A stretch of 23,057 bases of DNA from Ophiothrix spiculata (taxonomy: Eukaryota > Echinodermata > Ophiuroidea > Amphilepidida > Ophiotrichidae). This document shows, piece after piece, positions 20,001-23,057 of the stretch; the stretch's first letter is position 1; the number at the start of each line of letters is the position of its first letter. The stretch lies in assembly GCA_000969725.1 (NCBI GenBank), contig JXSR01S045136.1; one strand, 5' to 3'. Below the pieces are notes generated by a model. It was not told the origin of the DNA. It saw only the letters and a list, made by a program, of their open reading frames with translations, and did not search any database. The translations under genes and the position numbers were made by a program.

Positions 20001-21549
20001 GGTGCAGGAGCTGGGAAAATTGGCGCAACAGGTTCCTGAAAATGTGTAAAAAAGATTCTTTTCTTTGTTTTATTTGGCCAATTTTCAGCCCAAGCTTTTT
20101 GGCATAACCACATCTTCAACTTGTCATTATTGCTTGAATAAGCGCAAACTGAAGAACCTTAGCAGGAACACTGCATAGGACCAATGGTAATGTGTGATTT
20201 CCAAACCATGGATCAATATAAGAGTAAAGTTTCTTTGTGCAAGGAAACAATGGGATGTGGACTGATGGGAAAGGGTAGAATCCAGGACCCGTGTATTATG
20301 AATCCTGTGCTTCAATTGCCCCACCACATTCCTGGTTTATACATAATTCACCAACTGGCAACTTTTTGACATTGACACAAATAGACAATTTGGATGTGTA
20401 TGCCCATAAGTTTGTAGAAAAACATTGTGCATAATTTCACTCGTTTTAATGTGTATTACACATGTTGAAGTAGTGCTTCACTAATTTTTCGTAGTGCTTC
20501 ACAAATTTTTCACCACCCTGCTTTTGGATCAAATCAAGCAACTACACACGAGTGAGGTGCAGGATTGTGTCTTTTTGACAACATTTTCTCATTCAATGGT
20601 AATACTCCATTCATTTTTTTTCAAGAACTTGCAATTCTACCCATATAGATACAATACTGCACGTGCACTTAATGCTACACATACACCTCACGAATCCATG
20701 CATGAATGAACTTATTACAATGTGATTCTGTTTTCCCCCCAGGTCCAATAAGACTTTATACAACCATGTTTCTCTACGGCCATTACCAGATGACTATGAA
20801 CCATCAACAATAGCATTACCAGGGACTCACTATGACATTCAGGAAGGTATGAACACGAATGAGGTAGCAACAAGTTTCTTTTTTAAAAAACAACCAGATG
20901 GCAAAGAGCTATGCAATAAATGTTGGTTCTTAGTAATTTGCGCCAAAATTATCCTTTTTGTAGACACACACTATGTATTGTACATTTTCAATTCAGTAAG
21001 CTTACTTTTAAGATTTTTAAGTTATTTTTTTTTCTGATTTGTCAGTTTATGAAAAAAAAATGTATGAATTTGGGCAGAACATTTAGGGAATTGAACATGT
21101 TACAGAGCGGTTCTTCACAAATCAACAATGATGCATACATGAATCTGCATATTCTTTATCCTAGTAGGATGGCAAGTATGATGAAAAATTGGTATAGAAA
21201 GAAACTTGTCAAAAACAAAACCTTGCCAAAGTCATCAGCAGGGTAAAGATCGAAAGGTCATTGAGGCTGAATTCTCCTTTCCCTTAAGAAAGTATATGTT
21301 ACAAGATTTATAGTTCATGCTGTAAATGCAGACATTTTTTATTGGTCTCCTTTTTTTTAACTTGCTTGAAAATGTTACCATCTTTATCTTATGTTAGATG
21401 CTGAAGAGACCAGTGACAAAGAGACTGGAGAAGATCTGGAAGAGATTGAAGAGTTCCAATCACCAGAACAACTATCAGCTGACTTGGTCACGTTATCAAC
21501 ACTACCAAACTCCAGATGGCAGAGTCTTATACATCTAGACATTATCAAG
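4881..21549 (+). CDS. WDR36: WDR36 / Utp21, WD40 protein of the small-subunit processome (12 internal exons)
   Basis: Twelve exons with GT/AG borders join into 520 uninterrupted residues that follow vertebrate WDR36 nearly colinearly. WDR36/Utp21 is a UTP-B subunit that folds as two WD40 propellers plus a C-terminal helical Utp21 domain. It acts in the nucleolus in early 18S rRNA processing. Blade-ending motifs are visible: SLWNL, IKMWIL, LKFWKF, IRTWDM, VYLW. Strong family matches are PAVDVVAVG, MRNAH, ESDWDGIIACHQ, GLHRGSFGK, DGLNQ, PTGDFLAS and SLRPLP. The last exon opens the Utp21-specific region (SPEQL, VTLS.LP.SRW, LDIIK). Roughly the first 230-260 residues and the rest of the C-terminal domain are not in view. 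Introns are 0.2-2.5 kb and repeat-rich. The identification is firm by recognition; no alignment was run. Confidence 0.93.
4954..5462 (+). repeat. Tandem array of the exon a 3' end plus donor and intron
   Basis: Four diverged units begin near 4954, 5093, 5226 and 5349. Each carries the exon 3' end (ATTTAAGGAATGG, GCCATAGCATTTAGAACAG), a donor-like GGTAAG/GGTGAG and intron text such as GATTTATGGT and CACTTTTACAG. Only unit 1 continues the open frame from the real exon start. Units 2-4 lack an upstream acceptor and are best read as duplicated junction fragments. Confidence 0.8.
5609..5980 (+). mobile_element. tRNA-derived SINE, full length with (ATT)n tail
   Basis: The head has an A-box-like TAGCGTAGCGGTAA and a perfect B box GGGTTCGATTCCC. 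A body shared with 13798-13950 follows (TGTGCATTTGGTTTACAGTC, GGGTACTCCGGTCTTCCTCC). The 3' tail is GGCGCTATATAAATGCC with ATT repeats. The tail type is common to SINEs of several marine invertebrates. Transcription by RNA polymerase III would run with the plus strand. Confidence 0.8.
5981..6878. other. WDR36 intron, distal part
   Basis: AT-rich intron. 6510-6670 is dense in GAGACC/GGTCTC words and ends CTCCAACACTG, resembling one terminus of a hAT-like element. I could not find the matching other end. No coding signal was seen. Confidence 0.4.
6879..7054 (+). CDS. WDR36: WDR36 exon b
   Basis: The acceptor is ATATCAG and the donor AAG|GTATGT. Two bases complete an Asp codon, then 58 codons include NISLWNLEEKR, QMRNAHNDGIAGLSFL and ITNSADNHIK, the end of one WD blade and start of the next. 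Confidence 0.93.
7119..7342. repeat. TTTGCAGCT-rich segment with inverted ends
   Basis: 7119-7225 repeats variants of GCTTTGCAGCTTTGTA. 7317-7340 carries the inverse (GACAAAGCTGCAAAACTAC). It may be an old inverted-repeat element. The 7343-7536 element is inserted beside it. Confidence 0.4.
7343..7536. mobile_element. TIR family M, copy 1, with 6-bp target duplication
   Basis: The termini CAGGGGTGTGATT and AATCACACCCCTG are a perfect 13-bp inverted repeat. The element is flanked by the direct repeat CTACAA (7337-7342 and 7537-7542). Its interior is T-rich with TTTCAGGATTTTT repeats. It is 194 bp and has no coding capacity. The same ends and duplication length recur at 13192-13356. Confidence 0.82.
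7562..8250 (-). mobile_element. Family R outer copy, split by a second insertion
   Basis: 7562-7667 and 8056-8250 match the two portions of one inverted family R copy. They are interrupted by the complete copy at 7668-8055. The left piece carries CAATCAGACTCTGTAACGAG, the right piece GATTAAGACCAAATCACTGC and GGCTAATTTTGTTGC, in the order expected from copy 1. Confidence 0.6.
7668..8055 (-). mobile_element. Family R inner copy (inverted)
   Basis: It begins CTAAACTCTGTAAACG and ends ATTTACAGAGTATAG, inverted termini. It matches copy 1 in reverse, e.g. AGACTAGTAATGATTGATTA and GGCTAATTTTGTTGCTA. It is about 388 bp, non-coding. Confidence 0.65.
8256..8638. other. WDR36 intron remainder before exon c
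   Basis: AT-rich, with no repeat or exon recognised. It ends in a normal pyrimidine tract and CTAG acceptor. Confidence 0.4.
8639..8759 (+). CDS. WDR36: WDR36 exon c
   Basis: The acceptor is TTTCTCTAG and the donor GCTG|GTAAGT. It encodes MWILDQADGSGR through QNILSA. The blade motif IKMW spans the junction with the previous exon, and phase is preserved. Confidence 0.93.
8760..9434. other. WDR36 intron, first part
   Basis: AT-rich. The words CCCTGGGGATGA (about 8958) and CCCTGGGGGATGA (about 9138) recur directly, but I could not define an element around them. Confidence 0.35.
9435..9602. mobile_element. Foldback element of 168 bp
   Basis: The outer arms GCCTGTATTCCAGAAAGG and CCTTTCTGGAATACAGGC are perfect inverted repeats. 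Pairing continues with few mismatches through GTTTAGCTAAACCAC and its partner near 9570-9585. It is non-coding. The flanks do not show a clear target duplication beyond a possible TAG. Confidence 0.7.
9603..9924. repeat. Intron with poly-G run
   Basis: A G homopolymer is at about 9671-9681. The rest is AT-rich intron with T runs leading to the exon d acceptor. Confidence 0.5.
9925..10074 (+). CDS. WDR36: WDR36 exon d
   Basis: The acceptor is TTTTTTAG and the donor TCAG|GTCAGT. It encodes QDSSLKSFSTVHE, a basic GKKKKAKVEH loop and MPPITAF. The basic loop has a counterpart in vertebrate WDR36. Confidence 0.93.
10075..10665. other. WDR36 intron, first part
   Basis: No exon, RNA gene or definable repeat was seen in this AT-rich stretch. 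Confidence 0.4.
10666..10806 (+). mobile_element. Probable non-LTR retrotransposon 3' end
   Basis: A small GC hairpin (AGGCCTTCGGCCT near 10681) and TCCTCCTCCGC are followed by a low-complexity stretch. It ends GACGAATAAATTATG and a short (TTATG)n tail at 10788-10805. This layout is typical of CR1/Jockey-like 3' untranslated ends. No coding part is attached, so it is a 5'-truncated copy if the call is right. Confidence 0.42.
10807..11181. other. WDR36 intron, last part
   Basis: AT-rich with no recognised feature. It ends at the exon e acceptor. Confidence 0.4.
11182..11330 (+). CDS. WDR36: WDR36 exon e
   Basis: The acceptor is ATTGTAG and the donor ACC|GTAAGT. It encodes ETSRESDWDGIIACHQQLP, TWNYQKCTMGKHKL and EGVIAT. 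The SDWDGIIACHQ block is highly characteristic of the family. Confidence 0.93.
11377..11545 (+). mobile_element. tRNA-derived SINE, second family
   Basis: An A-box-like GTGGTTAGAGCACGG and a B-box-like AGGTTTGAGCC are at near-tRNA spacing. A body follows with CTTGGGCATGTTAAGC and GTCCCCTGTGCAAATATTC. The acceptor stem is not formed, so it is not a tRNA gene. It differs from the 5609 and 13798 family. Confidence 0.55.
11695..11957. mobile_element. TIR element with 22-bp perfect inner arms
   Basis: 11701-11722 and 11929-11950 are perfect inverted repeats containing CCTCTCCAAATTGTCCC. Pairing extends outward with one mismatch to about 11695 and 11956. The interior is non-coding, with secondary inverted words (AAAGGGATCCGTTAAGCTCC against AAAGGGAGCTTAA). 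This is a MITE-like element. Confidence 0.75.
11958..12578. repeat. Intron segment with hairpin and long palindrome
   Basis: 12036-12066 is a hairpin with perfect 9-bp arms CCGGTCGTA/TACGACCGG. 12486-12529 is a perfect 44-bp palindrome. The sequence between is richer in CpG than the surrounding intron. No coding signal was seen. Confidence 0.65.
12579..12693 (+). CDS. WDR36: WDR36 exon f
   Basis: The acceptor is TTTCTCAG and the donor AAAG|GTAAGT. It encodes SVDITACGNFVVIGWNTG, then the IQSGLHRGSFGKTK motif of the central blades. Confidence 0.93.
12780..12823 (+). repeat. Partial copy of the exon g 5' edge in the intron
   Basis: ATAGATCAATACGAGGTGTA (12780-12799) matches the exon at 12870-12889 with two differences. 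After a short insertion, TCCATAGA also matches. It lacks an acceptor and is too short to be an alternative exon. Confidence 0.5.
12864..13029 (+). CDS. WDR36: WDR36 exon g
   Basis: The acceptor is TTGTTCCAG and the donor GAAAG|GTAATC. It encodes AHDRSIRGVSIDGLNQ, SGSSDKTLKFWKFK and ILLHRE, a complete WD repeat ending LKFW. A partial copy of its 5' edge lies in the preceding short intron. Confidence 0.93.
13192..13356. mobile_element. TIR family M, copy 2, with 6-bp target duplication
   Basis: The perfect 13-bp ends are CAGGGGTGTGAGA and TCTCACACCCCTG. They are flanked by AATCAT at 13186-13191 and 13357-13362. It is 165 bp, T-rich, with repeated TTTTCAGCTTTTT. It has the same end sequence and duplication length as 7343-7536. 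Confidence 0.82.
13480..13785 (-). pseudogene. Decayed non-LTR retrotransposon reverse transcriptase fragment
   Basis: Read on the minus strand, pieces of the palm domain appear in order: SDVLDFIIF, then after a one-base frame slip FADNTTILYS (a variant of the FADD catalytic box), NWFGANKLSVN, and KSTKFLGVLIDE. Stops and frameshifts interrupt it. The motif order matches Jockey/CR1-type LINEs. It lies in a WDR36 intron, antisense to the gene, next to a SINE. Confidence 0.72.
13798..14060 (+). mobile_element. tRNA-derived SINE sharing the head of the 5609 copy
   Basis: The A-box-like GGCACAGCGGTAG and B box GGGTTCAAGTCCC are followed by the same body as at 5609 (TGTGCATTTGGTTTTCAGTC, GGGTACTCCGGTCTTCCTCC) to about 13950. 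From there the sequence is unrelated to the first copy and includes TTGGTACCAAG palindromic text. The 3' limit is approximate. Confidence 0.7.
14061..14519. other. WDR36 intron before exon h
   Basis: AT-rich intron with no repeat or coding signal recognised. Confidence 0.4.
14520..14628 (+). CDS. WDR36: WDR36 exon h
   Basis: The acceptor is TTCACAG and the donor ATG|GTAAGA. It encodes AMLAVNTDDFAIHIIDVE and VVRQFSGHHNRVTDM, a blade whose GH dipeptide is clear. Confidence 0.92.
14735..15110. repeat. Probable repeat with an AGGTCA half-site array
   Basis: Five AGGTCA-like words at 14945, 14954, 14964, 14974 and 14984 lie on one strand at 9-10 bp steps. The last three form two direct repeats with 4-bp spacers. 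The surrounding text (GGATGGGGACTATAAAATGA near 14780, GGCGGGGACATATTTTATGC near 15075) looks repeat-derived. A regulatory role is conjecture. Confidence 0.45.
15144..15340. mobile_element. Foldback element
   Basis: The arms at about 15161-15206 and 15250-15298 are imperfect reverse complements. They share the CpG-containing GCGACCGTAGG and CACCTC near the loop. Outer partners GCCACAAC and GTTGTGGC extend it. It is non-coding and about 200 bp. Confidence 0.6.
15438..15832 (+). mobile_element. Family R, copy 3
   Basis: It begins CTATACTATATAAACCTTG and ends CAAGATTATAGAGTATAG, inverted termini. Its interior parallels copy 1, including TATTCAAATGAACTTA, GGTAGCAACAAAATTA and CACAATGTTGTAGAAT. 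It is 395 bp, non-coding. Confidence 0.65.
15936..16015 (+). CDS. WDR36: WDR36 exon i
   Basis: This is the shortest exon at 80 bp. The acceptor is TTTTTCAG and the donor GCAG|GTAAGC. It encodes TFSHDARWLISSSMDCTIRTWDMPTG, a textbook WD repeat end. Confidence 0.93.
16048..16472. mobile_element. TIR element, about 425 bp, with arms near 40 bp
   Basis: The left arm (16050-16090) and right arm (16437-16472) pair with few mismatches. Both include GGCCATATTAAAAA and TTTGTCTCAAAGCTC as reverse complements. The interior is non-coding. It starts about 30 bp after the exon i donor. Confidence 0.7.
16646..16857. mobile_element. hAT-like MITE, copy 1
   Basis: The right end CCTTAGCAGGAACACTG is identical to that of copy 2; the left end TTCCTGCTAAG is preserved but its first bases are mutated. 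The flanks ATTTGTCA and ATTTATCA are a 7/8 target duplication. The body resembles the reverse complement of 19967-20173 (CTGAAAATTGGC, ACCTGTTGCGCCAATTTT). Confidence 0.75.
17090..17680 (+). pseudogene. Decayed non-LTR retrotransposon, region after the RT palm
   Basis: Fragments in different frames read IDSKLTWTTHIT, GRQTIYDA, LSWMSSSLTTLKLL and SIQKKALR. This is the order seen after the RT catalytic core in Jockey/CR1 elements (thumb region). Stops and frameshifts separate them and no complete domain survives. It is on the plus strand in the intron before exon j and may be a different insertion from 13480-13785. Confidence 0.72.
17681..18511. other. WDR36 intron before exon j
   Basis: No coding signal or definable repeat was seen. 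It ends with a CT-rich tract and TTCATTCAG acceptor. Confidence 0.4.
18512..18619 (+). CDS. WDR36: WDR36 exon j
   Basis: The acceptor is TTCATTCAG and the donor TTTG|GTAAGT. It encodes LVDCFLLDSAATSIALSPTG then DFLASTHIDDLGVYLW, with Trp split across the junction. A decayed copy of its 3' half is at 20338-20413. Confidence 0.93.
18642..18994 (+). repeat. Exact duplicate of exon k body plus downstream intron
   Basis: All 353 bp appear identical to 20747-21099, including T9 and A9 runs. The block holds 100 bp of exon k, its donor GGTATGA and about 250 bp of intron. It starts 22 bp after the end of exon j, is preceded by no pyrimidine-AG acceptor, and lacks the first four exon bases. It should therefore not be spliced as an exon. 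Confidence 0.9.
18995..19966. other. WDR36 intron, no recognised content
   Basis: AT-rich sequence between the duplicated block and the hAT-like element. No exon or structured repeat was recognised on either strand. Confidence 0.4.
19967..20173. mobile_element. hAT-like MITE, copy 2, intact ends
   Basis: The ends CAGTGTTCCTGCTAAGG and CCTTAGCAGGAACACTG are a perfect 17-bp inverted repeat. They are flanked by CATAGGAC at 19959-19966 and 20174-20181, an 8-bp target duplication. A CAGTG start with an 8-bp duplication is the signature of hAT transposons. It is 207 bp with no transposase. Confidence 0.88.
20338..20413 (+). pseudogene. Decayed copy of exon j 3' half and donor
   Basis: TTCACCAACTGGCAACTTTT and following text parallel exon j (CACCAACTGGCGACTTCTTG onward) through the donor region. 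The donor GGTAAG has become CATAAG. Several substitutions break the frame. It sits about 330 bp before exon k. Confidence 0.68.
20743..20846 (+). CDS. WDR36: WDR36 exon k
   Basis: The acceptor is a C-rich tract ending CAG at 20740-20742 and the donor GAAG|GTATGA. It encodes SNKTLYNHVSLRPLP, DDYEPSTIALPGTH and YDIQE. An identical copy lacking the acceptor sits at 18642 onward; this copy is the usable one because it alone has the polypyrimidine-AG and the leading base that completes Trp. Confidence 0.9.
20747..21099 (+). repeat. Second copy of the 353-bp duplicated block (contains functional exon k)
   Basis: Identical to 18642-18994 at an offset of 2105 bp. The duplication ends in the intron after GAATTGAACATG, where the two copies diverge abruptly. 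Confidence 0.9.
21398..21549 (+). CDS. WDR36: WDR36 exon l (start of Utp21 C-terminal domain)
   Basis: The acceptor is TATGTTAG and the donor AAG|GTATTT, phase 0. It encodes an acidic linker (EETSDKETGEDLEEIEEF), then SPEQLSADLVTLSTLP and SRWQSLIHLDIIK, the entry to the helical Utp21 domain. No following exon was recognised before the window ends. Confidence 0.92.
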
Positions 21550-22971
21550 GTATTTTCTCGTTGATTTAGTATAAATAGATATGGGGAATTTTCTTGGATG
21601 GCGCAACTGGGTATTCTGACAGGGTAACCACCTGTGTGCCAAAAAAATGCAAAGCCTTGACAGGTCTCGAGATTTGCAATATAGGGTATCAAAATCGACC
21701 TGCTGCTCTGCAAGTCTCTTATAGGGTATCAAGTTTTGTTTTTCAGTCTGATAGGGTTATCAAACTCAGAAAGAATCGACAGAGTGATGATTATGGTATC
21801 TAAATTACTGATAAAAAAGCTTCAAATATCTAGTAACATTTGATAACGGTAAAGCATTGCTTTTAAGTTTTCAATAGAGTATACATATCAAACTCAGAAA
21901 AAATGGTTGGAGTGATTATGGTGTCTAATTTTTTTTAGTTTGATACTTTGGAAAATAAAAATAAAATCTCCTATTTCACCGATAACTTAAAAAAGAAACC
22001 TAAAAAATTTGTACTTTGCAGGGTTTATCACCCATCTCAGCTGTTTTGTGGGGAATAGCATGAAAATTTACACCTCTGCATCTACATGTGATGCTTTAAA
22101 TCAAAAGGTACTTGTTGGGTTCAAAAATTAAAATTGAGTTTTTGGTATGATTGGAAAGCTTGGTTAATCAGCTTTAAAATTACATCAAAATTACAGGCAT
22201 TGGACATTGATTTACCAAGGTATGACAAAACAAGTAAAGAATGACAACAAACACAACATTGACGGATTTTTATACTTCTGATAAAAACGTGTTTGAAAAT
22301 CATGACAATTTTAAACTCAAGATACCAGATTTGCCCTGATATTTGTCATGCAAATTGGTCATATTTGGTACTCAAATGATGGTTCCACACACATTCTCAA
22401 TGAAAACTGGATCTGACTTGGGTCACAAACAACTCATTTTGTTCACATTTAGAATGCATTTTTCAGAAAACAAGTTTTATTCATTGAAACGTATTTACTT
22501 CAAGAACCTCATTTCTTATGATATCAAAAAATTGACCTCCAGACCATTAGTCACTTATTTTCAACTTCAAATATCCAAAGCTCAGAATTGGGTTTACCAA
22601 CAACTTGTACCTTTTGGTGTAACACGTCACATATGCATTTTGCATTTAGACCGAAAACAATTGTTTGGTTGTTCTCAACTGACTGATCCTAAACTTGAAA
22701 ATCCAAAAAAGTTTTTTTTTCTTTTTGGTTATTAATCAAGAAACATTTGCTGTACAAAAGAATACCCACTCTATTTTTTGAAAATTTCTAATACCCTGAA
22801 AACCCACATAGAAGCATATATGCTTATAGATGGATGCCTTTGGCCTATCCTGAGAATCCAGAAAAATCTGTGTGTCGCCCTCTTGAAATATGATACCTTT
22901 GTGGTAGTGTGGCAAATCTATTGTCTTAATTTGAACCTCAAAACAATGTTGAAACAATTTAGAGAACGTCT
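21550..22971. other. Sequence after the last visible WDR36 exon
   Basis: Presumed intron. 21690-21760 repeats ATAGGGT(T)ATCAA three times. A stretch with ATCAAACTCAGAAA at about 21758 recurs near 21889. A 130-codon open stretch at 22343-22735 matches nothing I know and has no WDR36 features; I treat it as chance. No further exon was found. Confidence 0.4.
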
Positions 22972-23045
22972 GGAAACATAGCTCAGTCTGTAGAGCGTGA
23001 GACCGCTAATCTGTGGATTCAGAGTTCGAGTCGCAGCCCTGCCTG
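22972..23045 (+). mobile_element. tRNA-like sequence (SINE head or tRNA pseudogene), cut by window end
   Basis: A canonical A box TAGCTCAGTCTGTAGAGCG and B box GAGTTCGAGTC have tRNA spacing. The acceptor halves do not pair, the anticodon stem has mismatches and position 33 is C rather than T. This argues against a working tRNA. T-rich sequence follows at once (ATTTTTTC). Confidence 0.55.
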
Positions 23046-23057
23046 ACATTTTTTCTT

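Noticed and set aside
22343-22735. Open stretch of 130 codons on the plus strand
   Set aside because: It has no recognisable domain, its composition matches the AT-rich intron, and it shows no WDR36 homology or splice context. A stretch this long can occur by chance.
1-23057. CRISPR array, bacterial defence system or viral genome
   Set aside because: There are no regularly spaced identical repeats and no dense gene layout. The two genes have spliceosomal introns and belong to animal-type families.

Overview
The window is eukaryotic and AT-rich. It has short in-phase exons with GT/AG borders, long introns and many small inverted-repeat mobile elements, tRNA-derived SINEs and decayed LINE pieces. 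The protein matches (a WDR36-like WD40 protein and a GH56 hyaluronidase) and the repeat style suggest an invertebrate animal, plausibly a marine deuterostome such as a hemichordate, echinoderm or cephalochordate. That placement is inference; no sequence here fixes the species. I found no bacterial-type operon, CRISPR array or rRNA gene.

Layout. On the minus strand, three exons (3330-3689, 1581-1861, 47-356) encode the first 317 residues of a secreted hyaluronidase of family GH56. The gene continues past the left edge. On the plus strand, twelve exons between 4881 and 21549 join in frame into 520 residues of WDR36/Utp21, a WD40 protein of the small-subunit processome. Its N-terminal portion and most of its C-terminal Utp21 domain are absent, so the gene should extend beyond both sides of what I can see. 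I recognise no WDR36 exon upstream of 4881, so the hyaluronidase gene may sit antisense inside a WDR36 intron.

The introns hold most of the structure. There is a tandem array of copies of an exon-intron junction (4954-5462), an exact 353-bp duplication of an exon with its downstream intron (18642-18994 and 20747-21099) and a decayed copy of another exon (20338-20413). Two members of a terminal-inverted-repeat (TIR) family have 6-bp target-site duplications (7343-7536, 13192-13356), and a hAT-like pair has 8-bp duplications (16646-16857, 19967-20173). A ~390-bp inverted-terminus family has one copy inserted into another. There are also several foldback elements, two SINE copies sharing a head but not a tail, and fragments of non-LTR retrotransposons.

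The two genes have no evident functional link: one product acts in nucleolar 18S rRNA maturation, the other is secreted or lysosomal and degrades hyaluronan/chondroitin. I found no convincing new multi-gene system. The points most worth checking are the gene nesting, the repeated duplication of exon pieces within one gene, and the small transposon families.
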